Source: an uncultured Bacteroidales bacterium
GTDB taxonomy: Bacteria; Bacteroidota; Bacteroidia; Bacteroidales; SZUA-534
DNA: 64,000 bases
Assembly (NCBI GenBank): GCA_902790595.1
Contig: CADASL010000001.1
Span: forward strand, 372,001 to 436,000
Reading direction: 5' to 3'
This document shows, piece after piece, positions 28,001 through 36,372 of the stretch. The first letter of the stretch is position 1; each line of letters begins with the position of its first letter. Both the position numbers and the translations under genes were made by a program. Below the pieces are notes generated by a model. It worked only from the letters and a program-made list of their open reading frames with translations, searched no databases and was not told the origin of the DNA.

Positions 28001-29185
28001 ATGAAAAACAAACTCTCGCTGGCCGCAATTGCGTTGGCGACTCTTATGACCGCCTGCAGCAGTAAAAACGAAACCATAACCAGCCGCGTTGAACTCCCTG
28101 GAACCATTGACGAAGAAGCGTTTGCCGCCAATGTGGAGTCAATCTCGGTGATGAATTTGGAAATGGATGACTATTGGATTTTATCCGAATATTCCTATAC
28201 GGAATTGACCGATAACTATTTGTATATGTTAGACCAAAGACATTTACAACTAACGTGCTTCGACCTAAATACAGGCAAAATATTATCGTCAAGAACAATC
28301 AAAGGCAATGGTCCAGGAGAAGTGATAAGCGTTTCTTCGACATTCTGCATTGGCGATACCCTTTGCGTTTACGATTACAATGGTGTCAACAAATATGACC
28401 ACAACTGTCAATTTGTTGGTAAAATCCAAGAATTCAAAAAATTAGGAACTAATTCTTTTTATTTGATTCGACAAAAATGTGGAAACCTAGTGCATATTAT
28501 TTTCGATAACAATCTGTGCGATACTGCAGGCGCGGCATTAATACTGACTGACAAATCGTTTAATGTTTTATCAAGGCATTTCGCAACGCCTCATTTCAAC
28601 ATAGGAATTTGGGGTGGTCCGCAACCTTGCTATGCCAGCGACGACACAATTTGTTTCCTTCTATCTAACGATAACCACATCTACACGCTCCGAGGCAGCG
28701 TTGAGGAATGCATAGAACTGGTTGTTCCGAATCCGTCAACACCAAAAATCGCTGGAGAAATTTTTAGCAAAGGCGAACATAGCAGGATGAACGATTATGA
28801 TGGTTTCTGGGGACTTGCGGGGTCGGGACGCTTCATCGTTTTAAGGTATAGAATTGATAAAGAACCATATATTGCAATGCTCGACAAACGCACAAACAAC
28901 GTTGTATCGTTATCGGCGCCCTCAAGAACCACAGCCATTATAAACTACATATTTTGGAGTGCGGACATTATCAAAACCGACGGTCGGTTCATCTATGCGA
29001 CTTTTCCAAACCTCGATTTAGGCCAAATCTTTGAGGCTGTCGACAAAAAACTCGACGCCCGTTTGAAGAAAACCCAAGCCGAATACCGCGCCTATTTGGA
29101 GCGCAACGTTGAATACCTCAAAGGTCTTGATGATGACGAGCGCGATGCGGCAAATGTGCTACTGAAAATTAAACTGAAGGATTGA
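28001..29185 (+). CDS. BF3164-like beta-propeller lipoprotein, copy 1
   Basis: 394 aa from the ATG at 28001; upstream in-frame sequence is not signal-like. The lipobox MTAC puts lipidation at Cys19. The mature protein has the family signs: a start SRVELPGTIDEEAFAANVESISV, then DNYLYMLD, GNGPGEV, GDTLCVYD, and later propeller strands. It is a predicted 6-bladed propeller on the cell surface or periplasmic side. The C-terminus (KKTQAEYRAYLERN ... LLKIKLKD) is helical and nearly identical in all three copies. The function of the family is not established; the genes often occur in lineage-specific expansions. Confidence 0.85.
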   Translation: MKNKLSLAAIALATLMTACSSKNETITSRVELPGTIDEEAFAANVESISVMNLEMDDYWILSEYSYTELTDNYLYMLDQRHLQLTCFDLNTGKILSSRTIKGNGPGEVISVSSTFCIGDTLCVYDYNGVNKYDHNCQFVGKIQEFKKLGTNSFYLIRQKCGNLVHIIFDNNLCDTAGAALILTDKSFNVLSRHFATPHFNIGIWGGPQPCYASDDTICFLLSNDNHIYTLRGSVEECIELVVPNPSTPKIAGEIFSKGEHSRMNDYDGFWGLAGSGRFIVLRYRIDKEPYIAMLDKRTNNVVSLSAPSRTTAIINYIFWSADIIKTDGRFIYATFPNLDLGQIFEAVDKKLDARLKKTQAEYRAYLERNVEYLKGLDDDERDAANVLLKIKLKD

Positions 29186-29375
29186 AAAATAATGGTGTTG
29201 GGTGTTAGGTATTGGGTGTTGGTAGGGACGCGATTCATCGCGTCCGATTCACCAATTAAACAAAAAAATGAACGGATGCCGCTTCGCGGGAAATTGAAAG
29301 AAAATTTAAAAACAAAATTTATAAAAAATTGATTGTTAAAAATCCCGCCCGTTAGGGCGCTAAAAACAAAACATT
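29185..29375 (+). repeat. Copied leader, copy A (upstream of lipoprotein 2)
   Basis: About 190 bases, nearly identical to 30599-30794. It contains heptamers GGTGTTG/GGTGTTA, the REP-like hairpin GGACGCGA-TTCA-TCGCGTCC (29226-29245), an A/T-rich core, and a small hairpin CGCCC-GTTA-GGGCG (29346-29359) 16 bases before the ATG. The last 60 bases also match the leader of the GH95 gene on the other strand. Confidence 0.85.
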
Positions 29376-30599
29376 ATGAACCACAAACTTTTAACCATCG
29401 CCGCACTCTGCGCCACAATGATGGCCTGCAACAGCGGCAACAACACAACATCGACAACCCGCGTTGAACTTCCTGGAACCATTGACGAAGAAGCGTTTGC
29501 CGCCAATGTGGAGTCGATTTCGGTTATTAACCTGCAGATGGATGACTATTGGACTTTTATGAATGATATGAATATCGGATTGTCCGACAATTATATGTAT
29601 ATGGTGGACCAGATTGATTTACGATTGTCGTGTTTTGACCGCAAAACTGGAGTAAAAATAGCAGAACGCGCACTCAAAGGAAATGGGCCTGGCGAAATAA
29701 TAGGAATAAATTCATTGTTTTGCGTTGGTGACACCTGTTGTATCTACGACTCCAGAAACGTTATCCACCAATACAACCACAACTGCAACTATATAGGCAA
29801 AATGCACGAGTTCAGCAATTTGGACTGGTGTTATAACATTGTAAGGCTGAATAGTGGAAATTACGCTTTTGTCTCTCAAAGAAACTCCCACTATTCCGAC
29901 TCGGCAACTGCCGCTTTAATGTTGGCTGACAAATCGTTCAATATCACATCCGAGCATTTTGCCGTTTCTCGGGCTCATACCCAAATTATTGGCAGCGCCC
30001 CCTGTTATGTAGATGACGATACAATTCGTATGATTTGCGCATACGACAATCATATCTACTCACTTTGCAACGGCACCGAACAATGCATCGAGTTAGTTGT
30101 TCCGAATCCGCTAACACCCGAAAAGGCTGACGAATTCTTTGATATAGGCGATTTTAAGGTGCTTCGAGAAAATGCAAAGACGGCCCGTGAAAAATACGAT
30201 GGTCATTTTCATTCTTTGTGTGGCTCGGGGCGTTTTTTGTTATTTGGTTATCATTTTGAGAAGGAAGATTATTGGGCAATGCTCGACAAACGCACAAACA
30301 AAGCCGTATCGATACAGAAAAACAACAATGATGTGGAAACGACCTCTGATATTGTCGGTAAATTTTTTACTGAATCAGTGGTTGTTAAATTGGACAGTGA
30401 CCTAATCTACTTACGGTGTAAAATCGGTAATTTAGCCAGCCTTCTCGAAGGTCATAACAACATTTTGGACAACCGTCTGAAGAAAACACAAGCCACGTAC
30501 CGTCATTTTATTAAGCGCAACGCCGATTACATCAAAAGTTTGGAGCCCGAGGAGCGCGATGCGGCGAATGTGCTGCTGAAGATTAAACTGAAGGATTGA
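29376..30599 (+). CDS. BF3164-like beta-propeller lipoprotein, copy 2
   Basis: 407 aa, with start MNHKLLTIAALCATMMAC (lipobox MMAC, Cys18). The first 40 mature residues and the last 50 residues match copy 1 closely, while the propeller middle differs more. It has the family's GNGPGEI block and paired CIELVVPNP segment. It keeps the helical tail KKTQATYRHFIKRN and the shared C-terminus ERDAANVLLKIKLKD. Its own copied leader precedes it, so the paralogues may be separately transcribed. Confidence 0.85.
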   Translation: MNHKLLTIAALCATMMACNSGNNTTSTTRVELPGTIDEEAFAANVESISVINLQMDDYWTFMNDMNIGLSDNYMYMVDQIDLRLSCFDRKTGVKIAERALKGNGPGEIIGINSLFCVGDTCCIYDSRNVIHQYNHNCNYIGKMHEFSNLDWCYNIVRLNSGNYAFVSQRNSHYSDSATAALMLADKSFNITSEHFAVSRAHTQIIGSAPCYVDDDTIRMICAYDNHIYSLCNGTEQCIELVVPNPLTPEKADEFFDIGDFKVLRENAKTAREKYDGHFHSLCGSGRFLLFGYHFEKEDYWAMLDKRTNKAVSIQKNNNDVETTSDIVGKFFTESVVVKLDSDLIYLRCKIGNLASLLEGHNNILDNRLKKTQATYRHFIKRNADYIKSLEPEERDAANVLLKIKLKD

Positions 30600-30794
30600 A
30601 AAATAATGGTGTTGGGTGTTAGGTATTGGGTGTTGGTAGGGACGCGATTCATCGCGTCCGATTCACCAATTAAACAACAAAAAAAATGAACGGATGCCGC
30701 TTCGCGGGAAATTGGAAGAAAATTTAAAAACAAAATTTATAAAAAATTGATTGTTAAAAATCCCGCCCGTTAGGGCGCTAAAAACCGAAACACA
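30599..30794 (+). repeat. Copied leader, copy B (upstream of lipoprotein 3)
   Basis: This is the second copy of the 190-base element, with the REP-like hairpin at 30640-30659 and the CGCCC-GTTA-GGGCG hairpin at 30764-30777. Only scattered single-base differences from copy A are seen. Confidence 0.85.
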
Positions 30795-31988
30795 ATGAAC
30801 CACAAACTTTTAACCATCGCCGCCATATGCGCCACAATGATGGCCTGCAGTGGCAAAAACGAAACATCTTACAACAGTGCTGAATTTCCCGGAACAGTTG
30901 ACAAAAAAGCGTTTGCCGATAAGGTGGAGTCGATTTCGGTGTTGAACTTGCAGATGGATGACGACTGGACGCTTTCTTACATCATTGAAATGGCTTTTGC
31001 CGACAACTACATTTATATGATAGGTAGCAGCCAATGGATATTGATGAGCTTCGACCGCAAGACGGGGAAAAAACTGGCAGGCCGCACAATCAAAGGCAAT
31101 GGACGGGGCGAGGTTCTCGGGTTCCATCCACCGTTTTGCATCGGCGACACGCTCTGCGTCTACGATCGCAAAGGTGCAATCCTCCAATACGACCACAAAA
31201 CCCATTATATCGGCAAATTGCACGAATTCAACAATATAAGTCCCGACTATAGTCTTGTCAAGATGGCAAACGGCAACTATGCGTTTGTGGCCACCTCCTT
31301 CAATGTGATTGATACGGCTATAATACTGATGGACAAGGATTTCAACAACACATCGGCACATTTTTCCGCTCCAAAGTTCGACTACCACATTGACGATGCC
31401 AACCCGTCGTATTACGCAGAAGGCGACACCTTGTGTCTATTTATGATTGACGACTGCCACATATACACGCTCTACGGCGACAAAGAACAAATTACCGAGT
31501 TGAAGGTACCAAATCCGGTTACGCCAAAAAAATCGCAAGATTTGTCGAAAAGCGGCGATGCTGTTATTGATGTAGGCAAACACTTCGACAGATTCTACTG
31601 CCTATGTGGTGCAGGGCGGTCGATTTTCATAAAGGCCACCGTCAGCAGAAAAAAATATCTGTCGTTCATCGACAAATACACATATAAGGTTGTGTCGGCG
31701 CCATTGGTAAAAAGCAAAAAGCCGGCAAGCTCCGCCGACATCATTGTCAGTTTGTTCAAGCAGATGAGTTTTTTACATTCCGATGGAAAATACATCTATG
31801 CACAGTTGCGCAATGCCGATTTGGAAAAGTTGCTCGAAGACCATAACAACATTTTGGACAACCGTCTGAAGAAAACACAAGCCACGTACCGTCATTTTAT
31901 AAAGCGCAACGCCGACTACATCAAAGGCCTTGAGCCCGAGGAGCGCGATGCTGCGAATGTGCTGCTGAAGATTAAACTGAAAGATTAG
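30795..31988 (+). CDS. BF3164-like beta-propeller lipoprotein, copy 3
   Basis: 397 aa. The signal is almost identical to copy 2 (MNHKLLTIAAICATMMAC, Cys18). The mature start SAEFPGTVDKKAFADKVESISV and the block GNGRGEV diverge from the others; here the usual GNGPGE has an arginine in place of proline. The last 50 residues are nearly identical to copy 2, including at the DNA level, which points to recent duplication or gene conversion of the 3' end. The ligand is unknown. Confidence 0.85.
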   Translation: MNHKLLTIAAICATMMACSGKNETSYNSAEFPGTVDKKAFADKVESISVLNLQMDDDWTLSYIIEMAFADNYIYMIGSSQWILMSFDRKTGKKLAGRTIKGNGRGEVLGFHPPFCIGDTLCVYDRKGAILQYDHKTHYIGKLHEFNNISPDYSLVKMANGNYAFVATSFNVIDTAIILMDKDFNNTSAHFSAPKFDYHIDDANPSYYAEGDTLCLFMIDDCHIYTLYGDKEQITELKVPNPVTPKKSQDLSKSGDAVIDVGKHFDRFYCLCGAGRSIFIKATVSRKKYLSFIDKYTYKVVSAPLVKSKKPASSADIIVSLFKQMSFLHSDGKYIYAQLRNADLEKLLEDHNNILDNRLKKTQATYRHFIKRNADYIKGLEPEERDAANVLLKIKLKD

Positions 31989-32053
31989 AAAGCTGATTAT
32001 CAGCCAACTATTATCAGCAAAAACAAACCTCAACTTTTTTTTCGGCAAAACGC

Positions 32054-32081
32054 TTGTGGAATCAATAAAAAACTACCTTTG
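32054..32081 (+). promoter_or_regulatory. Promoter of tRNA-Ser
   Basis: TTG at 32054, 17 bases, then TACCTTTG at 32074-32081, ending five bases before the tRNA. Transcription would start at or very near the mature 5' end. Confidence 0.65.
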
Positions 32082-32086
32082 CGCCC

Positions 32087-32173
32087 GGAAAGTTGCCGGA
32101 GTGGTCGATCGGGCCGCACTCGAAATGCGGTGAACGGGTAACTGTTCCGGGGGTTCGAATCCCTCACTTTCCG
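32087..32173 (+). tRNA. tRNA-Ser (CGA)
   Basis: 87 bases with the long variable arm of serine tRNAs. The acceptor GGAAAGT pairs with ACTTTCC (32166-32172), with discriminator G. The anticodon stem CCGCA/TGCGG holds the loop CTCGAAA, anticodon CGA at 32121-32123. The T arm GGGGGTTCGAATCCCTC is canonical. CCA is not encoded. Confidence 0.95.
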
Positions 32174-32195
32174 CAAAAGGAAATTTTCTTAATTA

Positions 32196-32237
32196 AAAAG
32201 CCTTAACTTTTAACAAGTTAAGGCTTTTGCTTTTTTG
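32196..32237 (+). terminator. Terminator after tRNA-Ser
   Basis: A perfect 14-bp stem AAAAGCCTTAACTT/AAGTTAAGGCTTTT with a 5-base loop and a T-rich tail. From here to 32340 I see nothing else. Confidence 0.85.
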
Positions 32238-32340
32238 AAAAAATACTAAAAATTGGCTTAAATCTGTTCGTATTCTGAGACTGATTGGTTTCAGAATTTG
32301 CGAATGGTTGTTTTTCAAAGTTTCAAAGGAAGCGGTTGCG

Positions 32341-32889
32341 TCACAAATCCAGCTTCATCTCGCCGGTCTCATACTCCTTGAATTTGGCCGAGAGCGCGTT
32401 GAGCCACACCACCAGCGACGATATGGCGGAGGCCGTCTCCTTCGACACCTGAGAGCCTTTGAGCCGCAGAATGGTGAACCCGTAAACGGCATTCAGCGCC
32501 AGATGAAGGTCGCTTAGCTGGGTTGCGTCCTGCTTCTGCCGCAGCTCGGCGAGAATCGGCTCCACCTTGGCAAACTGCATCTGGTAGGCCACCTCTTTAG
32601 GCGTATTGAGCAGATAGAGATGGAAATCGAGCACCTCGTTAATCTTATTAGTGAGCGAGACAAGATGCCCGCTCTGCTGGATATGCTCCTCCTCCATTTG
32701 GTCGGCCAGGCCGAAATACCACTGGCGCACCTCGGTCTGCACCGCCGGCTCACTCGGATACTTCGGCAGCAGAATCTGCTCAATAGTCTGCCGGTTTAAT
32801 TTGCAAGCGCGGATAATATCCTCTATCTGAAACATATAGAGAAAATACTCACAAACATTTTCCTTCTTTTTCTGAAATGCGACGAACAT
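32341..32889 (-). CDS. DUF4924 family protein
   Basis: 182 aa starting at the ATG with complement 32887-32889; the longer frame adds 27 unrelated residues. Family signs are ENVCEYFLYMFQIEDIIRACKLN at the N-terminus, an all-helical body, and ALNAVYGFTILRLKGSQVS. The family is almost confined to Bacteroidota and of unknown function. It has no signal peptide. It stands alone between tRNA-Ser and the transporter. Confidence 0.85.
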   Translation of the reverse strand: MFVAFQKKKENVCEYFLYMFQIEDIIRACKLNRQTIEQILLPKYPSEPAVQTEVRQWYFGLADQMEEEHIQQSGHLVSLTNKINEVLDFHLYLLNTPKEVAYQMQFAKVEPILAELRQKQDATQLSDLHLALNAVYGFTILRLKGSQVSKETASAISSLVVWLNALSAKFKEYETGEMKLDL

Positions 32890-32987
32890 AGTCGTGTTGT
32901 TTAATCGGGATTGAATTTTGACTACAGACAACGGACTACAGACAACAGACGGTTTTGTGCCGTGAGCCACCTTGTAATCAGATATCG

Positions 32988-33055
32988 CAAATCAAAAATC
33001 CTAATTCCTAAATCATAAATCCTAAATCCTAAATAACTATTGCCTAGTGCCTATT
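32988..33055. repeat. Heptamer repeat (CTAAATC type)
   Basis: Units CTAATTC, CTAAATC, ATAAATC, CTAAATC, CTAAATA run in 7-base register from 33001, ending against the stop of the transporter gene. A GACTACA/GACAACG block lies just upstream at 32919-32951. Confidence 0.8.
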
Positions 33056-34637
33056 TTGTCACCCTCTCGAGCCACTTAACCATACCAAGCATAACAGCCA
33101 TCGATATGAAGCAGACAACAAGGAACACTGCCCAACATTGCCAAATAGGCCAAGCATTATACATAACAGGTCCCAAGAATATAAATAAGTTCCCGACGGC
33201 AGTTGCCCCCAACCATAATCCTTGACAAAGGCCAACCATATTGCGCGGTGCCACTTTGGATACAAAAGACAATCCGAGCGGAGATATGAACAACTCTGCT
33301 ACGGTTAGGAAAAAATATGTGACAATCAACACCCAAGGAGCGGCTTTTGCCAATCCCATAGAGGCCAACTGTGCCGCATTCATCGCCCGGAACTCATCGC
33401 CCGACGGATAGTTGCTCACTATTGAGAAAATAACAAGGAACAAGTATGCACAGCCTGCTATTCCCATACCTATTGCTATTTTGCGAGGTGTTGAAATTGC
33501 CTTGCCCTTACGCGCCATAGCACCAAAAATCATCATAATAATCGGTGTTAACACTATCACAAAGAATGGATTAAGTGCTTGCCATATTTCGGGAGCTATA
33601 GTATCTGTCTCAACAAAATCGCGAGCAAACACCGATAGCGATTGTCCATTTTGATGGAACGAGAACCAGAAGAATATGGCAATGCCCAATACTGCGAACA
33701 GAGCGTAAAGGCGTTGTTTTATCTCTGCAGCCATTTTTTCTCGTTCTTCAATAGTGTATTCCACCACATCAGCTTTCTCTTTTTGAGCCGGTTGTGGGAA
33801 ACGATTCTTTGTAAAGAAGAATATGGTTAGCGATATTATCATAGCCAGCACAGAAGCAATAAACGAGAAATGAATGCCTTGATTGAACACCGTAATATAG
33901 TCGGAGCAGAAGGTTGTGTAATCGCCCATCACGTAGCCTTCACCCACCGCTTTGGTAATTGTCTCAGTGAATTTAGTGGTAGCCTCGCCATTGAGCAAAT
34001 ATTGATGACAAAGCGAAGGCATATCGGCATTGTAGATAAAATTATGGGCTTTCAGCCACCATTGACGCAACAATGGCGCCACAAATGGAGCAATCAGACC
34101 GCCGATGTTTATAAACACGTAAAATATCTGGAAACCGGCATCTCGTTTGTCTTTAGCCACTTTCAAAGCTTCTTCGCCCTCGGTTGCGGCTTTGGCTTCA
34201 AGTTCATCATACATCTTGCCTACAATAGCTTGCAGGTTGCCCTTGAATAAACCGTTGCCAAAAGCGATAAAAAGCAACGCCAAGCAAGTGAATATTAATA
34301 TTGCATACCACTGAAAGTCACCATCTACAATACGCCCATCAACTTTGCTGAACAATGGTATTGCCAAAGCTATGTAGCCTATGGCCATAATCACCAACCC
34401 CCATTGTATGGTACGATTGTAATTTTGTGAGCGGTCGGCTATGATTCCGCCCACTAAACTCAACACATATATTCCACAATAAAAAACGGAATAAATAATG
34501 CCGGCCAAACCATCTGGCAATCCGAATTTTGATACCAGAAACAACAACAGCACGGCATTCATAATATAGTAGCCAAATCGCTCGCCCATATTACTCAAGG
34601 CTGCCGCCAAAAGCCCTTTAGGATGATTTTTAAACAT
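33051..34637 (-). CDS. POT-family proton-dependent oligopeptide transporter
   Basis: A 528-aa inner-membrane symporter with about 12-14 hydrophobic helices. The family motif NMGERFGYYIM lies in helix 1, corresponding to the E-x-x-E-R proton-coupling region (only the GERF part is kept). A long loop rich in charged residues between about residues 110 and 200 and another at about 260-300 are usual for Bacteroidota members. I used the ATG at 34637 (MFKNHPKGLLAAAL) rather than the longer frame. It imports di- or tripeptides, which fits the peptide-degrading enzymes elsewhere in the window. Confidence 0.9.
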   Translation of the reverse strand: MFKNHPKGLLAAALSNMGERFGYYIMNAVLLLFLVSKFGLPDGLAGIIYSVFYCGIYVLSLVGGIIADRSQNYNRTIQWGLVIMAIGYIALAIPLFSKVDGRIVDGDFQWYAILIFTCLALLFIAFGNGLFKGNLQAIVGKMYDELEAKAATEGEEALKVAKDKRDAGFQIFYVFINIGGLIAPFVAPLLRQWWLKAHNFIYNADMPSLCHQYLLNGEATTKFTETITKAVGEGYVMGDYTTFCSDYITVFNQGIHFSFIASVLAMIISLTIFFFTKNRFPQPAQKEKADVVEYTIEEREKMAAEIKQRLYALFAVLGIAIFFWFSFHQNGQSLSVFARDFVETDTIAPEIWQALNPFFVIVLTPIIMMIFGAMARKGKAISTPRKIAIGMGIAGCAYLFLVIFSIVSNYPSGDEFRAMNAAQLASMGLAKAAPWVLIVTYFFLTVAELFISPLGLSFVSKVAPRNMVGLCQGLWLGATAVGNLFIFLGPVMYNAWPIWQCWAVFLVVCFISMAVMLGMVKWLERVTK

Positions 34638-34750
34638 TTTTGTAGCTATTTTCGATTTCGGGCAAATATAAATCAAAGTTTAGAGTTTAGGGGTTGAGAG
34701 GGGAAGAAAGTTTTGGTTGGGACTTCAGACATCAGACGACGGACAAAGTT

Positions 34751-34815
34751 GGTGAATCGGTGAATCGGTGAATCGGTGAATCGGTGAATCGGTGAATCGG
34801 TGAATTGGTGAATTG
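34751..34815. repeat. Octamer tandem repeat TGAATCGG
   Basis: Six perfect 8-base copies (34753-34800) and two variants (TGAATTGG, TGAATTG). Relatives of the same word appear once or twice at 36010-36030. Confidence 0.9.
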
Positions 34816-34870
34816 TTTATTAGAGGTTTAAAGGTTTAGAAGTTTAGAGGTTTAGCACTATACCAACACT

Positions 34871-34940
34871 TAATGCCTAACTCCTAATGCCTAATGCCTA
34901 GTGCCTAATGCCTAGTGCCTAATGCCTAATGCCTAACTCC
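34871..34940. repeat. Heptamer tandem repeat TAATGCC (10 copies)
   Basis: Ten units in exact 7-base register: TAATGCC, TAACTCC, TAATGCC twice, TAGTGCC, TAATGCC, TAGTGCC, TAATGCC twice, TAACTCC. The whole gap 34638-34997 holds only repeats of this sort and no gene. Confidence 0.9.
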
Positions 34941-34997
34941 CAACCCCCGCTTTCTAAATTCCCAAATCCAATTATCTTTGCTCCGCAAAAAACACCG

Positions 34998-36014
34998 ATG
35001 AGCAGAATTGCAGTTGTCATATTAAATTGGAACGGAAGGGCGTTTCTGGAGAAATTTCTTCCGTCAGTCACGACTTTGTCGGAAGGGGCCGATGTGTGGG
35101 TTGCCGACAACGGGTCAACCGACGACAGCATTGAACTGATACGCAAGCAGTTCCCCACTGTCAAAGTTCTGCAATTCGACCAGAACTACGGCTTTACGGG
35201 CGGCTACAACAAAGCGCTCGAACAGATTGAGGCTGAATACTTTGTGCTTTTGAACTCCGACATTGAGGTTACCGAAGGCTGGCTCAAACCACTTGCCGAA
35301 TATATGGACGCCAACCCCGATGTGGCGGCCTGCGCGCCCAAACTCATCTCCTACGACCAACGGACAGATTTTGAGTATGCCGGAGCCTCGGGCGGATTCA
35401 TCGACCGCTACGGCTATCCGTTCTGCCGCGGCCGCATTCTCGGCACCATTGAACGCGACAACGGCCAGTACAACGACATCCGCGATGTTTTCTGGGCTTC
35501 GGGCGCGAGCCTTTTCATCCGTAGCAAACTATACAAAGAAGCGGGCGGCCTCGACGATGATTTCTTCGCCCATATGGAGGAGATTGACATCTGCTGGCGG
35601 CTGAAAAATATGGGCTACCGCATTGCCATTGTCCCGCAGTCGGTTGTGTACCACGTGGGCGGCGGCACTCTGCCCAACAACAACCCAAAGAAGTTGTTCC
35701 TGAACTACCGCAACAACCTCTTTCTGCTCTATAAGAACCTGCCCGACAAAGGTTTCCACCGCACAATGTTCATCCGTATGATTCTCGACGGAGTCTCGAT
35801 GGGGCTCTATCTCGCCCATCTGAAATTCGGCTTCCTGATGGCTGTTCCACGGGCCCACATTGCTTTCTATCGGAATCGCAACAAGATGAAAGCCAAACGC
35901 CGCCAGCTGCAAGCCCTGCGCAAAACCGATTGGCACAAAGAGTGTTACCGCGGCAGTATTGTGACGGGTTATTACCTGAAAGGGCGAAAAACATTCGGGC
36001 AGATTAAATGGTGA
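34998..36014 (+). CDS. Family 2 glycosyltransferase (rhamnosyltransferase-like)
   Basis: 338 aa. The GT-A nucleotide-sugar fold begins IAVVILNWNGRAFLEKFLPS, with VADNGSTDDS for the uridine/dTDP pocket, LLNSDIEV as the DxD-equivalent, FWASGASLFIRS and the acceptor-side motif EEIDICWRLKNMGY. The C-terminal part has a moderately hydrophobic helix region and a basic tail. The open frame starts upstream inside the heptamer repeat, so the ATG at 34998 is the real start. Substrate is unknown. It is a lone gene with no surrounding polysaccharide locus. Confidence 0.88.
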   Translation: MSRIAVVILNWNGRAFLEKFLPSVTTLSEGADVWVADNGSTDDSIELIRKQFPTVKVLQFDQNYGFTGGYNKALEQIEAEYFVLLNSDIEVTEGWLKPLAEYMDANPDVAACAPKLISYDQRTDFEYAGASGGFIDRYGYPFCRGRILGTIERDNGQYNDIRDVFWASGASLFIRSKLYKEAGGLDDDFFAHMEEIDICWRLKNMGYRIAIVPQSVVYHVGGGTLPNNNPKKLFLNYRNNLFLLYKNLPDKGFHRTMFIRMILDGVSMGLYLAHLKFGFLMAVPRAHIAFYRNRNKMKAKRRQLQALRKTDWHKECYRGSIVTGYYLKGRKTFGQIKW

Positions 36015-36130
36015 ATCGGTGAACTGGTGAATCGTTTAATGGGTTGAACAGGTTGAACAAGTTTAACCATACAATCGAAAATCAAAAATCAAAAATCCCC
36101 ATTCCTAATTCCTAAATCCTAAATAATAAT

Positions 36131-36138
36131 TACATTTG
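36131..36138 (+). promoter_or_regulatory. Promoter -7 element of the decarboxylase leader
   Basis: TACATTTG fits TAnnTTTG. Transcription would begin near 36145, about 15 bases before the first helix of the structured leader. Confidence 0.55.
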
Positions 36139-36158
36139 CACCCGATGGAGCACACTTT

Positions 36159-36301
36159 AGATTGTTAGAGTATTTCCATTTTATTGATTTGCACTTAAAT
36201 GTGCAGTTTTTTTAAAGTTGGTTACTTATAACCACCCGACTTGAGAAACGGTCAATAAGAGTAGTAAAAGTAAATATTTACTATATAGACTCTGACAATC
36301 T
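36159..36301 (+). ncRNA. Candidate structured leader (possible riboswitch) of the polyamine decarboxylase gene
   Basis: Read by eye: a 13-bp closing helix pairs 36159-36171 (AGATTGTTAGAGT) with 36289-36301 (ACTCTGACAATCT), with one G-U wobble. Inside are three hairpins: 36190-36194/36201-36205 (TGCAC/GTGCA, followed by seven T), 36219-36224/36229-36234 (TGGTTA/TAACCA) and 36262-36268/36277-36283 (TAGTAAA/TTTACTA). A possible fourth short CCG/CGG stem lies at 36236-36251. The gene starts 71 bases further on. I cannot match it to a known riboswitch class. Confidence 0.5.
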
Positions 36302-36372
36302 GCCGAGGTTCACCACAAGCAGATAAAGTAAACAAGAAAGGTAGTATTGTTTAATTTTTTAAAACGCTTGAA

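Noticed and set aside
34751-34940. Possible CRISPR array
   Set aside because: The repeats are 7-8 bases with no spacers and no cas genes nearby; this is simple tandem repetition.
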